NCBI RefSeq assembly: GCF_009663685.2
Contig: NZ_RCOG02000018.1
Span: 1-64,000 of the forward strand
Direction of reading: 5' to 3'
Length of the DNA stretch: 64,000 nt
Source of the DNA: Cupriavidus sp. U2
GTDB taxonomy: Bacteria > Pseudomonadota > Gammaproteobacteria > Burkholderiales > Burkholderiaceae
Shown: positions 8,249 through 18,653 of the stretch, one piece after another
Numbering within the stretch: position 1 is the first letter of the stretch
Layout: every line of letters starts with the position of its first letter
Translations under genes and position numbers: made by a program
Notes under the pieces: model-generated
The model's input: only the letters and a program-made list of their open reading frames with translations
Database searches by the model: none
Told to the model about the DNA's origin: nothing

Positions 8249-8414
8249 GGCGGTTTTTCCGGCGGCAGCACCCGGCACGGATCGTCGAGCAATGCCCCGA
8301 TCCGCTGGTCCTGTCCCGCCTGGCCCACTCTGCCCCGGCTTGTCGCAGGTCGTTCGCCCGACCGCCCGCCGCGCGTCAGACGCACTGCAACCCATTGATT
8401 GTTAAAGGTTTCCC

Positions 8415-9506
<1,092 letters not shown>

Positions 9507-9546
9507 GCCGCGCGGGGAGCCTTCTCCCCTACCGGCAGCCCACGAC

Positions 9547-9573
9547 AATCGCCCGCAGCCGTGAAGGTTGCGG
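9547..9573 (+). terminator. rho-independent terminator of ychF
   Basis: ATCGCCCGCA pairs with TGCGGGCGAT around a short loop and runs into five T. It lies directly downstream of ychF; as a near-symmetrical hairpin with upstream A it may partly serve the convergent operon as well. Confidence 0.8.
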
Positions 9574-9605
9574 GCGATTTTTCATTGCAGCGGCCCGGGG
9601 CCCGG

Positions 9606-10106
9606 CTACATGCCGCGCAGCGCCTCGTCCCGCATCCCCACCAGCAACGCCTGCCCATCCGCATCGACTCGGAATTCTCCGAATTTCGCCTGGGCATAGC
9701 GTTCCGCCTGCCCCTCCTGGAAGAACCACGCGTCCGTCGACACCTGCACGCCGGTGCCGCCCCAGCGCGCGGGCACGTTCTGCACACGCAGCAGGCGCTC
9801 GTCGGCGGCCAGCGGCTCGCCCTTGTGCAGGCGGGCGAAGTGGCCTTCATTGCGCGCGTCGCGGCGGATCACGATGATTTCCTCGCGTGCCAGCCGGGTC
9901 TGCGCCGTGCCATGCGCCACGCGCACTTCGTTGGCGATCGAGAAATTCAGTGCCATGTAGTCGCCCTGCATCAGCGAGCGCGGGTCCACCGGCGCCAGGC
10001 GCAGGTAGACCACATCGCCGCGTGCCAGCAGCCGCTCCTTGCCGACGATGCCTGCCAGGGCGACGCCAACTGTCAGCAGCCATCCCACGATGATCCAGCG
10101 TTTCAT
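9606..10106 (-). CDS. GDYXXLXY-domain membrane-anchored protein
   Basis: 166 residues. One N-terminal hydrophobic segment (WIIVGWLLTVGVALAGIVG) suggests a membrane anchor with the rest outside the cytoplasm. The family motif appears as GDYMALNF in MQGDYMALNFSI, so the last aromatic is Phe instead of Tyr. Its function is unknown. It is the third gene of a tight operon; its ATG overlaps the stop of the DUF4401 gene by four bases (ATGA), which implies translational coupling. The same trio, DUF2157, DUF4401 and GDYXXLXY, is known to co-occur in many Gram-negative bacteria. Confidence 0.85.
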   Translation of the reverse strand: MKRWIIVGWLLTVGVALAGIVGKERLLARGDVVYLRLAPVDPRSLMQGDYMALNFSIANEVRVAHGTAQTRLAREEIIVIRRDARNEGHFARLHKGEPLAADERLLRVQNVPARWGGTGVQVSTDAWFFQEGQAERYAQAKFGEFRVDADGQALLVGMRDEALRGM

Positions 10107-11257
10107 GCCACGGCCTCCGTGTTGGCGATACGGCCAAGCGCCGCGCGGGCCGCCAGCAGCAGCGCGCCGGCGGCCACCAGCGTGGCGGACTTGGCCAGCA
10201 GCGTCCATTGCAGCGTGCTGTAGTACCAGACGAAGCCGATCAGCACCGTGGCGATGGCCAGCCCGAGCCACGGCAGCGAACCGCGCCGCAGCGCCATGGC
10301 CAGTGCCAGCGCGCCGGCCGTCACGGCTGGCGCGTACACCATCAAGGCGCTGAACGCGACGGCCACCGCCAACGTCGCCACGCCAGCCGGCATGCTGCAC
10401 GCCAGCCGCCGGCACTCCAGCAGCGTCATGGCCACCAGCGCCGCGCCAAGCAGCGCGCCGGCCAGCCACCCGCCCTGCGCGCGCCAGGGCGTGTCGACGC
10501 CGAAGATCAGGTCGGCCGGATGCGCAAAGCCGGTCACCACCAGCGCGCCCAGCAGCGCCATCAGCAGGGTCGCATCGGCGGCCGGCCCGGCCATCTGCAG
10601 GCGCCCCGCCGCCGCAAGCCGGTCCTCGTGCATGACGAAGGCCAGCAGCGCAGCAAAGGCCAGCGCCGTCATCGGCCCGAGCGCCATCGGAATGGCGGTC
10701 CAGCGCGGCGCGATCAGGTCGCCCAACGCCACGCATGCGGCAATGGCCAGCGCCAGCCACAAGGCGAGCACCGCCAGAAAGCGGTGCAGTCGGTCGGGCA
10801 CCAGCACGCACAGCACGGCTTCGAACAGCGCCACGCCCAGCCAGAACGGCGCCGTTTCCAGGAATCGCCCGAAGCCCATCGCCTCGCCCACGCCGGCGAT
10901 GACCATGCCCTGGCCGCCCAGGCTCAGCGCCAGCGCAAACTGCCCCAGCGCGATGCGGCCGCTTTCGCGGCCGGTCACGCGGTACAGGGCAACGGCGATG
11001 CCGATCATCACCAAGCCCGTGACGGCCATGGCCGGGCCGTTGCCGCGCGTGGTGGCAAACACGGTGCCGACCAGGAATATCTGGAAGAACAGCGCCCCCA
11101 GCCAGCCCGCGCCGCCCATCAGCAGGCGGATCGGCCACGGCGTGCGCAAGGTCGGGGCATAGTCGCCCCGCACCGTGCCGCGCGCGGCCAGCTGGTTCCA
11201 GAGCCAGCGTTCGGTCTGTTCGGTCGGATCGATGCGGTCGATCGGATGCTGACTCAT
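10103..11257 (-). CDS. DUF4401 polytopic membrane protein
   Basis: 384 residues, almost entirely hydrophobic after a 45-residue polar N-terminus, with about ten transmembrane segments (for example WLGALFFQIFLVGTVF, FLAVLALWLALAIAACVALG, WLGLAIATVLIGFVWYYS). This matches DUF4401. No catalytic residues are evident. It overlaps both neighbours by four bases (ATGA), placing it in the middle of a translationally coupled operon. The function of the trio is not established; close coupling suggests a membrane complex. Confidence 0.82.
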   Translation of the reverse strand: MSQHPIDRIDPTEQTERWLWNQLAARGTVRGDYAPTLRTPWPIRLLMGGAGWLGALFFQIFLVGTVFATTRGNGPAMAVTGLVMIGIAVALYRVTGRESGRIALGQFALALSLGGQGMVIAGVGEAMGFGRFLETAPFWLGVALFEAVLCVLVPDRLHRFLAVLALWLALAIAACVALGDLIAPRWTAIPMALGPMTALAFAALLAFVMHEDRLAAAGRLQMAGPAADATLLMALLGALVVTGFAHPADLIFGVDTPWRAQGGWLAGALLGAALVAMTLLECRRLACSMPAGVATLAVAVAFSALMVYAPAVTAGALALAMALRRGSLPWLGLAIATVLIGFVWYYSTLQWTLLAKSATLVAAGALLLAARAALGRIANTEAVA

Positions 11258-12267
11258 GCCGGGCTCCCCGATGTCTCGCGCCAGGCGCGCAGCAGCCACG
11301 TGGCGGCCGCCACGGCCAGGCCGATGGTCAGCAGCGCCAGCAGCAGGAAGGCGCCGAAATCGCCGTGGAAGTCGGCCAGCCAGCGGCCCACCGCCGAGAC
11401 GATCACGCCGATGCCGGTCAGGCACACCAGGCTCAGCACCACGATGTCGAACGCGCGCCAGCGGAACCAGGCGGCCAGGCCCACCAGCGCCACCGCGCTG
11501 ACCAGCAGCCCCATGGCATTCACCTGACCGGTCAGCACGCTCATCAGCCCCACCCATGCCGCATAGCCGCAGGCCAGCAGGCCCAGCAGCCGGGGGCCGG
11601 TGGCACCCACGAAGCCCCAGCGCCCCGCCCGGCCGGCCAGCACGTACCAGACCGCCAGCTGCACGATCGACGTCCCAAGCAGGAACATCATCGTTTCGCG
11701 TGCGAAGCGGGCCGAGAACAGCAGTTCGAACATGCCGCCGATGCCCAGCCGCACGCTGCAGAACCGCAGCAGCGCCACGTTGCCGATGACCAGCACGATC
11801 CACCAGTGCGGCGCCGCGCGCGCCGCCAGTGCCCAGGGCACGGCCAGCAGCGTCCACAGCGCGAACAGCTGCCAGGCATCGGCGCCGGTCTGGTACGTCT
11901 GTCCGATCACGGCCATCAGTACGCCGGACACCATCTGCGCACCGCCCAGCGCGGCCCGGCCCGCCATGTCGCCGGCGTGGCGCCACGCGGCAAACCCGGC
12001 CAGCACGGTCAGCAGCCCCGCCAGCAGTCCAAATTTGGAGAATTTGTGAAGTGACGCCCAGTTGAAGGCAAAGAAGACGATGACGCCCGCGCACAGCAGC
12101 GCCGTGCCGAGGATCAGCAGCGCGCGGTCCAGCCAGTCATGCCAGTGGGCGCGGCGGGGCAGCGTGGGCGCCCAGGCGGCCAGCAGGTCGGCGGCGCCAA
12201 GGCGGCCCTGGGCGCGCCAGTCGGCCAGCGCCTGCTGGATGGTGCCGCGAGACGTGAAAGTTTCCAA
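11254..12267 (-). CDS. DUF2157 membrane protein, first gene of DUF2157-DUF4401-GDYXXLXY operon
   Basis: 337 residues. A soluble N-terminal segment of about 45 residues (IQQALADWRAQGRL) is followed by eight or so transmembrane helices starting at ALLILGTALLCAGVIVFFAFNW. That arrangement is characteristic of DUF2157. The ATG at 12267 is the first of the operon. Reading continues into the next gene through an ATGA overlap. Nothing in the sequence points to an enzyme or transporter of known type. Confidence 0.82.
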   Translation of the reverse strand: METFTSRGTIQQALADWRAQGRLGAADLLAAWAPTLPRRAHWHDWLDRALLILGTALLCAGVIVFFAFNWASLHKFSKFGLLAGLLTVLAGFAAWRHAGDMAGRAALGGAQMVSGVLMAVIGQTYQTGADAWQLFALWTLLAVPWALAARAAPHWWIVLVIGNVALLRFCSVRLGIGGMFELLFSARFARETMMFLLGTSIVQLAVWYVLAGRAGRWGFVGATGPRLLGLLACGYAAWVGLMSVLTGQVNAMGLLVSAVALVGLAAWFRWRAFDIVVLSLVCLTGIGVIVSAVGRWLADFHGDFGAFLLLALLTIGLAVAAATWLLRAWRETSGSPA

Positions 12268-12360
12268 CCGGCGATCCCCCGAAGAGTCGGCATGGGCTGC
12301 ATGCTAGCAAACCGGCACGCCGAAGTCTCCCGGGGGTCCCCCGGCCCTGAACCTGACGTG

Positions 12361-14538
12361 TCAGAAGCGGTAGGTCACGTTGCCGATGATCGAACGCTGC
12401 GTGCCGAAGAAGCAGTCGCCACGTGCGATACAGCTATAGACGTACTGCTTGCCGAACACGTTGTTCATGTTCAGCGATACGCGCACCGGGCCGCGATCGT
12501 AGGCCACCACGGCGTCAAACACCGTGAAGCCGCCCACCCGGTTGTTGCCCGTGCCGTCGGTGCTCGGGCCGTTGTACCGCGCGCCGGCGCCGGCCAGGAA
12601 GCCGGGGATATCGAACAGGCTGAAGCGATAGTTGGCCCACAGCGACGCCGTGTTGGCCGGCACGCTGGCCAGCCGCTGCCCCTGCTCGGCCGCCGTGCCT
12701 TCGAGCGTCCTGGCGTTCAGGAACGTGTAGGCGGCGATCAGGTCCAGCCGGCCCAGCGACACCAGCGCCTCCAGTTCGGCGCCGCGCGTGCGGGCCTCGC
12801 CGATCTGCACCGTGCCCGCCATGCCGTTGACCACGCCGGCCACCTTGCGGTTTTCCTCGCGCATGTCGAACACGGCCGCCGTCAGCGTCATGTTCTTGCC
12901 CGGCGGCTGGTACTTGATACCGGCTTCCCACTGCTTGCCGCGCAGCGGCTTGAACGCCGTGCCGTCGACATTGAAGCCGGCCTGGCCCTGGAACGATTCG
13001 GCATAGCTGACATACGGGTTCAGCCCGAAGTCGGAGCGGTACATCAGGCCAAATCGCTTGGTCAGTTCGTTGTCGTCACGCGAGGCTGACGGCGTGTTGT
13101 CCTGCGCCGCGCGCGACCAGTCGTAGCGCAGCCCCACCATCAGCAGCCACTTGTCCCATTCGATCTGGTCCTGCAGGTACACGCCGGTCTGGATCTGCTT
13201 GGCCGGCGGCAGGTCGCGGAACGCCGTGGGCGCCACGTAGTTGCCGTAGACCGGGTTGAACACGTTGATCGGCGCGGCCGACCCGTTGGCATTGGTGCGG
13301 CCCGTGCTTTCGCTGTTCTGGTAGTCCATCCCGGCCAGGAACGTGTGGCCCACCGGGCCGGTGCGGAATTTCGCCTGGCCCTGGGTATCCACGGCGAACT
13401 GGTTCAGCGTGGGCTGGTTCAGGTAGAGCACGCGGCGCAGCAGGGTGTCGCTGCCCGGCACCCAGCCGTGCGTGGCGCCGGTGAAGCCGGTGGTGTAGAT
13501 GCTGCGGTAGTCCACCGTGCTGTGCGTGTAGCGCAGGTTCTGGCGCACCGTGAAGGTGTCGTTGAAGCGGTGCGAGAACTGGTAGCCCACGGCGTGCTGC
13601 TCGGCCGTGTATTTGTCGAATCCCGGTTCGCTGACGAAGAAGTTCTGCGGAATCTGGCCGGCCGGGTTCTCGATCAGCGTGCCGCGCCAGGGGAAGAAGC
13701 CGATCATCGTGCCGCTGTCGTCCTTCTGGAAGTTGGCCAGCAGCGTGAATTCGGTATCGGCGTTCGGCCGATACGTCAGCGACGGCGCGATGAAGTAGCG
13801 GTTGTCCTTCACGTAGTCCACCGACGCATCGCTGTCGCGGGCCATCGCCACGAAGCGATACAGCCACTTGCCGTCGGCATCGATCGGGCCGGTCAGGTCG
13901 GCCTGGATCTGCTTGCGGTTGTAATTGCCGAAGCTCACGCCGATCTCGCGCGCCGCTTCGGCCTGGGGCCGCTTCGACACCAGGTTCACGATGCCGCCCA
14001 CGGCGCCCTGGCCGTACAGCATGCCCGACGGCCCCTTCAGCACTTCGATGCGCTCCAGCGCGTACGGGTCGGGGCGGGTGTTGTTATAGAAGCCGACCGC
14101 GTTCAGCAGGCCGTCCAGGTACTGGGTGGAATCGGTGCCGCGGATCTTGATCGTATCGGTACGGTTGTCGTTGGCAAAGCCGGCCGTGGTCACGCCGGCC
14201 GTATAGCCCACCGCCTGCGCCACCGACTGCGCACCTTGCAGCTCCATGCGATCCCGCGTGATGACCGTGATCGACTGCGGCGTCTCGATGATCGGCGTAT
14301 CGGTCTTGGTGGCCGTCACGGCGCGCCGGGCCACGAAGCCCTGCACGGGGCCCGTGGGCGACGCCTCGCCGCGGCTGCCGCTGACCGTCACCACGGGCAG
14401 GCTGTGATGGGCCGACTCGGCGGCGGCGGGCACCTGTTCCTGGGCGTTGGCCAGGCTGGCGGCCGGCAGGCTCAGGGCAAGGGTGGTCATCTGAAGGACG
14501 TGCGAGCGGCGAACGCGGCCCCGGGCGCGGACTGACAT
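12361..14538 (-). CDS. TonB-dependent siderophore receptor
   Basis: 725 residues. An Arg-rich signal peptide (cleavage near LANAQ) is followed by the plug domain: TPQSITVITRDRMELQGAQS and the EVLKGPSGMLYGQGAVGGIVNLVSKRP segment. The remainder forms the beta-barrel and closes with the outer-membrane C-terminal signature GNVTYRF. The plug motifs are those of the siderophore-receptor class (FhuA/FpvA type), though the ligand cannot be named. There is no FecI/FecR-like pair and no N-terminal signalling extension beside it. A Fur-like palindrome 33 bases upstream of the start suggests iron repression. The gene is monocistronic, with GAGAGAG before the ATG at 14538. Confidence 0.92.
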   Translation of the reverse strand: MSVRARGRVRRSHVLQMTTLALSLPAASLANAQEQVPAAAESAHHSLPVVTVSGSRGEASPTGPVQGFVARRAVTATKTDTPIIETPQSITVITRDRMELQGAQSVAQAVGYTAGVTTAGFANDNRTDTIKIRGTDSTQYLDGLLNAVGFYNNTRPDPYALERIEVLKGPSGMLYGQGAVGGIVNLVSKRPQAEAAREIGVSFGNYNRKQIQADLTGPIDADGKWLYRFVAMARDSDASVDYVKDNRYFIAPSLTYRPNADTEFTLLANFQKDDSGTMIGFFPWRGTLIENPAGQIPQNFFVSEPGFDKYTAEQHAVGYQFSHRFNDTFTVRQNLRYTHSTVDYRSIYTTGFTGATHGWVPGSDTLLRRVLYLNQPTLNQFAVDTQGQAKFRTGPVGHTFLAGMDYQNSESTGRTNANGSAAPINVFNPVYGNYVAPTAFRDLPPAKQIQTGVYLQDQIEWDKWLLMVGLRYDWSRAAQDNTPSASRDDNELTKRFGLMYRSDFGLNPYVSYAESFQGQAGFNVDGTAFKPLRGKQWEAGIKYQPPGKNMTLTAAVFDMREENRKVAGVVNGMAGTVQIGEARTRGAELEALVSLGRLDLIAAYTFLNARTLEGTAAEQGQRLASVPANTASLWANYRFSLFDIPGFLAGAGARYNGPSTDGTGNNRVGGFTVFDAVVAYDRGPVRVSLNMNNVFGKQYVYSCIARGDCFFGTQRSIIGNVTYRF

Positions 14539-14570
14539 GGATTTCTCTCTCGTTGCTTATCGGAAATACG

Positions 14571-14589
14571 AATGCGAATGAATCGCATT
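14571..14589 (-). promoter_or_regulatory. Fur-box-like operator of the TonB-dependent receptor
   Basis: AATGCGAATGAATCGCATT is a palindrome with perfect 7-base arms (AATGCGA/TCGCATT). It can also be read as a 7-1-7 element, TGCGAAT-G-AATCGCA, close to the Fur heptamer model. It lies 33 bases upstream of a siderophore receptor start, where Fur control is expected. Confidence 0.7.
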
Positions 14590-14748
14590 AATCGCAACGG
14601 ATTGTAACGCCATGTATTGCGCAGCACCAATCGAACTCTTCGTCATGTTCGAATGTCGCACACTGCCCACAGTCCGGCGCCGGCTTCCGCATCGATCCGG
14701 TCGCCGGTAAGCTGGCGCCGTTTCGACTCCGTCCCCCCTCAAAGCACC

Positions 14749-15516
14749 ATGACCCTAGGCATCCTCGCCGCCCTGCATCACGAAGTCGACGGCCTGATCG
14801 CCGCCATGCGCCACGAAGACGCGCGTGCCACCATGCAGACCATCGGCATGCGCGACTACTACCGCGGCACGCTACATGGCCAGCCCGTGGTGCTGGTGCT
14901 GGCGCGCGTCGGCAAGGTGGCGGCAGCGGCCACCACGGTCACATTGATCCGGGAATTTGGCGTTGAGGAGATCGTATTTACCGGACTTGCAGGCGGAGTG
15001 GGCACTGACATACAGGTCGGTGACATCGTCGTGGCCGACCGCACCGTCCAGCACGACATGGATGCTCGTCCGCTATTTCCGCGCCACGAGGTGCCCCTGC
15101 TGGACCAGGCCGAATTCCCGGCCGACCCCGCACTCACCGCTGCGTTGCGCCGCGCGGTTGAGGACTTCCTGCGCGACGATCTGGCCACCGAGGTGCCCGA
15201 TGGCGTGCTGGCCCGCTTCGGCGTCGATCAGCCGCGCCTGCACGTCGGCATGATTGCCAGCGGCGACCAGTTCATCAATGCGCCGGGCGCCGTTGCCGAT
15301 TTGCGACAGGCGTTGCCCGGCCTGCTTGCCGTGGAGATGGAAGGCGCCGCGCTGGCGCAGATCTGCCACGAATATGGCGTGCCCTATGCGTTGATGCGCA
15401 CCGTGTCCGACCGTGCGGACGATACGGCACACGTGGATTTTTCGTCGTTTTTGCGCGACGTGGCCAGCCACTACTCCAGCGCCATCCTGCGCCGCTTTCT
15501 GGACGCAAGAGGCTGA
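14749..15516 (+). CDS. mtnN: 5'-methylthioadenosine/S-adenosylhomocysteine nucleosidase
   Basis: 255 residues. It has the PNP/UDP phosphorylase-family fold, starting with GILAALHHEVDGL, where the conserved Glu lies in HHEVD. It then has VFTGLAGGVG, the substrate loop VEMEGAALAQICHEYGVP and the catalytic Asp in RTVSDRADD. The enzyme cleaves MTA and SAH to recycle methylthioribose and homocysteine. The protein has a longer middle segment than E. coli MTAN (232 residues). The start at 14749 is preferred because the family begins at this Met; an open frame extends 44 codons further but codes for nothing recognisable. Confidence 0.9.
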   Translation: MTLGILAALHHEVDGLIAAMRHEDARATMQTIGMRDYYRGTLHGQPVVLVLARVGKVAAAATTVTLIREFGVEEIVFTGLAGGVGTDIQVGDIVVADRTVQHDMDARPLFPRHEVPLLDQAEFPADPALTAALRRAVEDFLRDDLATEVPDGVLARFGVDQPRLHVGMIASGDQFINAPGAVADLRQALPGLLAVEMEGAALAQICHEYGVPYALMRTVSDRADDTAHVDFSSFLRDVASHYSSAILRRFLDARG

Positions 15517-15566
15517 TCAGGCATATCGGCCAGCGCCGATTCCTGACCAGTTTGTCCGTTCTGAAC

Positions 15567-15809
15567 TTACCGGCGCGGGCGCGCCACACCCCAGACCGCC
15601 ACCAGCAGTGCCGCACCGGCCATCGCGGCGGCCCATCCGAATATCTGCCCGTCGGTAAACAGATGCGCGGCGCGCCCGCCGTAGAACGCCGCCAGCGCGC
15701 CCAGCACGCCCAGCCATAGCGCGGTGGGCACCGTAACCACGCGGCCGGCCGGGTGCAGCAGCCGTCCAGCGACTCCCACCACTGCGCCCACCACTGCCAG
15801 TCCCAACAT
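15567..15809 (-). CDS. small membrane protein, possibly GlsB/YeaQ/YmgE (transglycosylase-associated) family
   Basis: 80 residues with three hydrophobic segments: LGLAVVGAVVGVAGRLL, TALWLGVLGALAAFYGG and FGWAAAMAGAALLVAVWG. The pattern of a Gly-rich first helix, a short basic loop (HPAGR) and two further helices resembles the GlsB/YeaQ stress-response membrane proteins, but identity is distant by eye. The ATG at 15809 is supported by GGGGAG seven bases upstream. It is transcribed away from hemA. Function unknown. Confidence 0.65.
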   Translation of the reverse strand: MLGLAVVGAVVGVAGRLLHPAGRVVTVPTALWLGVLGALAAFYGGRAAHLFTDGQIFGWAAAMAGAALLVAVWGVARPRR

Positions 15810-15914
15810 AACAACTCCCCTGTCTTTTGATCCACAGCAAAAGTGGATGTGTCGTAACGATACTGCACGTGGCGGGCGCCGCTCGGGGTTCCCTGCAACT
15901 TTGTAACGGGGCGG

Positions 15915-15920
15915 TATAAT
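15915..15920 (+). promoter_or_regulatory. probable -10 box of hemA
   Basis: TATAAT lies 47 bases before the preferred hemA ATG (15967) and overlaps an earlier in-frame ATG at 15919. Transcription from it would start near 15927, after that first ATG, which argues for the 15967 start. The -35 is weak. Confidence 0.5.
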
Positions 15921-15966
15921 GACCACCGCTTCCGGCACCGTTCCGGATGGCAATCCAACCCCACAA

Positions 15967-17271
15967 ATGCAACTGCTCGCGATCGGTATCAATCACACCA
16001 CGGCACCCGTCTCGCTCCGCGAGCGTGTGGCGTTTCCGCTTGAGCAGATCAAACCCGCACTCGGCGCGCTGCGCACCCACCTGGCTGGGCGCAACGGCAC
16101 CGAGGCCGCCATTCTTTCCACCTGCAACCGTACCGAGATCTACTGCGCCACCGATGTGCTGCAGCCGGGTCAGGAAGGCTTCGAGCACACGCTGCGCTGG
16201 CTGGCCCAGCATCACAACGTGCCCGCAGGGGATCTGGCGCCGCATTTGTACGCCCTGCCCCAGTCCGAAGCCGTGCGCCATGCCTTCCGCGTGGCCAGCG
16301 GGCTCGATTCGATGGTGCTGGGCGAAACGCAGATTCTGGGACAGCTCAAGGACGCGGTGCGTACCGCTGGCGAAGCCGGCGCGCTGGGCACCTACCTGAA
16401 CCAGTTGTTCCAGCGCACGTTCGCGGTGGCCAAGGAAGTGCGCGGCCAGACCGAGATCGGCGCGCACTCCGTATCGATGGCCGCCGCCGCCGTGCGCCTG
16501 GCCCAGCGGATTTTCGAAAGTGTGTCGACGCAGCGCGTGCTGTTCATCGGCGCCGGGGAGATGATCGAACTGTGCGCCACGCACTTCGCCGCGCAGAAGC
16601 CGCGCCAGGTGGTGGTGGCCAACCGCACTGTGGAACGCGGCGAGAAGCTGGCCGAGCAGCTGGCCGGTCAGGGCCTGACCACGCAGGCCATCCGCCTGCA
16701 GGACCTGGGCGAGCGCCTGCACGAATTCGACATCGTCGTGTCGTGCACCGCAAGCTCGCTGCCGATCATCGGCCTGGGTGCGGTGGAGCGCGCGGTCAAG
16801 CGCCGCAAGCACCGCCCGATCATGATGGTCGACCTGGCCGTGCCGCGCGACGTCGAACCCGAAGTGGCGCGCCTGAACGACGTGTTCCTCTATACCGTCG
16901 ATGACCTGGGCGCCGTGGTGCGCGAGGGCAACGCGATGCGCCAGGCCGCCGTGGCGCAGGCCGAGGCCATCATCGAATCGCGCGTGCAGCACTTCATGCA
17001 CTGGCTGGAAACGCGCAGCGTCGTGCCCGTGATCCGCGACCTGCAGGCCAGCGGCGAAGCCATCCGCCAGGCCGAAATGGAGCGCGCGCGCCGCATGCTG
17101 GCGCGTGGCGACGATCCGGCCGCCGTGCTCGAAGCCCTGTCCGGCGCACTGACCCGCAAGTTCCTGCACGGTCCCACGCACGCGCTGAACCACACCCAGG
17201 GCGAAGACCGCGAGGCGCTGCTGCGCCTGGTGCCGGGCCTGTTCCGCCACAGCAGCCACTCGGAACGCTAG
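15967..17271 (+). CDS. hemA: glutamyl-tRNA reductase
   Basis: 434 residues. It begins [20 protein letters not shown], and the active-site Cys is in [11 protein letters not shown] near residue 50. The NADPH-binding domain carries [12 protein letters not shown], and the C-terminal dimerisation helix follows. The enzyme makes glutamate-1-semialdehyde from Glu-tRNA, the first committed step of tetrapyrrole synthesis in the C5 pathway. The 15967 start matches the family N-terminus, while an in-frame ATG at 15919 overlaps the putative -10 box. It is followed after 109 bases by prfA, and prmC lies a little further on, the usual hemA-prfA-prmC order; here a lipoprotein gene is inserted between prfA and prmC. 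Confidence 0.96.
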   Translation: MQLLAIGINHTTAPVSLRERVAFPLEQIKPALGALRTHLAGRNGTEAAILSTCNRTEIYCATDVLQPGQEGFEHTLRWLAQHHNVPAGDLAPHLYALPQSEAVRHAFRVASGLDSMVLGETQILGQLKDAVRTAGEAGALGTYLNQLFQRTFAVAKEVRGQTEIGAHSVSMAAAAVRLAQRIFESVSTQRVLFIGAGEMIELCATHFAAQKPRQVVVANRTVERGEKLAEQLAGQGLTTQAIRLQDLGERLHEFDIVVSCTASSLPIIGLGAVERAVKRRKHRPIMMVDLAVPRDVEPEVARLNDVFLYTVDDLGAVVREGNAMRQAAVAQAEAIIESRVQHFMHWLETRSVVPVIRDLQASGEAIRQAEMERARRMLARGDDPAAVLEALSGALTRKFLHGPTHALNHTQGEDREALLRLVPGLFRHSSHSER

Positions 17272-17380
17272 CCGCGTTGTCCATCCCGCGCTGGCGTCCG
17301 CCGGCGCCGCCGGGCATCCGCCCGCCGATCCGCGCCGTGGCCACGCCACCGCGTCCCCCAGCCTCCCGATTCCGCTACCG

Positions 17381-18463
17381 ATGAAACCCAGCATGCTCCA
17401 TAAGCTCGACCAGCTGGCCGAGCGACTCGATGAAGTCAACGCCCTGCTCGCCAGCGAAACGGCCACGGCAGACATGGACCAGTACCGCAAGCTGTCGCGC
17501 GAACATGCCGAACTGTCGCCGGTGGCCGAGCAGTACGCGCAGTATCGCCAGGCGCAGGACGACCTGGCCACCGCGCAGGCGCTGCTGGACGATCCCGAGA
17601 TGAAGGACTTTGCCGCCGACGAGATCGCCGCCGCGCGCAACCGGCTCGAAGCGCTGGAAACGTCGCTGCAGACGCTGCTGCTGCCCCGGGACCCCAACGA
17701 CGACCGCAACCTGCTGCTCGAAATCCGCGCCGGCACCGGCGGCGAGGAAAGCGCGTTGTTCGCGGCCGACCTGCTGCGCATGTACACGCGCTATGCGGAA
17801 CGCCAGCGCTGGCAGGTGGAAATCATGAGCGAATCCGCATCCGACCTGGGCGGCTACAAGGAAGTGATCGTGCGCATTGCCGGCGATGCCGCGTTCTCGA
17901 AGCTCAAGTTCGAGTCGGGCGGCCATCGCGTGCAGCGCGTGCCAGCCACCGAAGCGCAGGGCCGCATTCATACGTCGGCCTGCACCGTGGCCGTGATGCC
18001 CGAGGCCGACGAAGTGGGCGAGGTCGAGATCAACCCGTCAGACCTGCGTGTCGATACGTTCCGCGCGTCGGGCGCAGGCGGCCAGCACGTGAACAAGACC
18101 GACTCCGCCGTGCGCCTGACCCACCTGCCCACCGGCATCGTGGTGGAGTGCCAGGACGACCGCAGCCAGCACCGCAATAAGGAAAAAGCCATGAAGGTGC
18201 TGGCCGCGCGCATCAAGGACGGCCAGATGCGTGCGGCGCAGGCCAAGGAAGCCAGCACGCGGCGCAACCTGATCGGCTCCGGCGACCGCAGCGACCGCAT
18301 CCGTACGTACAACTTCCCGCAGGGCCGGGTGACCGACCATCGCATCAACCTGACCCTGTACAAGATCGACATGATCATGGACGGCGACCTCGACGAACTG
18401 CTGGGATCTCTGGCCGCCGAGCACCAGGCCGACCAGCTGGCGGCGCTGGGCGACGATGCCTGA
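17381..18463 (+). CDS. prfA: peptide chain release factor 1
   Basis: 360 residues, the standard RF1 length. The codon-recognition region contains [17 protein letters not shown], with the PAT form of the RF1 PxT tripeptide. The peptidyl-hydrolysis motif GGQ is in [15 protein letters not shown] at about residue 233. RF1 ends translation at UAA and UAG and is methylated on that Gln by PrmC, encoded 0.7 kb downstream. The start used gives [16 protein letters not shown]; a second Met at codon 5 matches shorter homologues. Confidence 0.97.
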   Translation: MKPSMLHKLDQLAERLDEVNALLASETATADMDQYRKLSREHAELSPVAEQYAQYRQAQDDLATAQALLDDPEMKDFAADEIAAARNRLEALETSLQTLLLPRDPNDDRNLLLEIRAGTGGEESALFAADLLRMYTRYAERQRWQVEIMSESASDLGGYKEVIVRIAGDAAFSKLKFESGGHRVQRVPATEAQGRIHTSACTVAVMPEADEVGEVEINPSDLRVDTFRASGAGGQHVNKTDSAVRLTHLPTGIVVECQDDRSQHRNKEKAMKVLAARIKDGQMRAAQAKEASTRRNLIGSGDRSDRIRTYNFPQGRVTDHRINLTLYKIDMIMDGDLDELLGSLAAEHQADQLAALGDDA

Positions 18464-18539
18464 CCGGGAGGGGGCGTCCCGGAAGTTTGTAACCTGGGTA
18501 AATGCTTGAAACAGCACTGGCTTGTAAAAACGCGCTGTC

Positions 18540-18545
18540 TATAAT
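18540..18545 (+). promoter_or_regulatory. -10 box upstream of the Ala-rich lipoprotein gene
   Basis: A perfect TATAAT in the 190-base gap after prfA, about 108 bases before the lipoprotein ATG. It shows that this gene probably has its own promoter and long leader instead of depending on prfA. The -35 is not obvious. Confidence 0.5.
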
Positions 18546-18653
18546 CGATTTCGACCAGACCACCCCAATACGTCACTTTGCTGAGATCGGCGCGTTGGGG
18601 CATCGAAGTCTGGGTGGATGTCACTCCTCCAACAGACACACAAGGACGAAATC

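Noticed and set aside
15919-15966. Upstream ATG start for hemA
   Set aside because: It overlaps a TATAAT box and adds 16 residues not found at the conserved family N-terminus.
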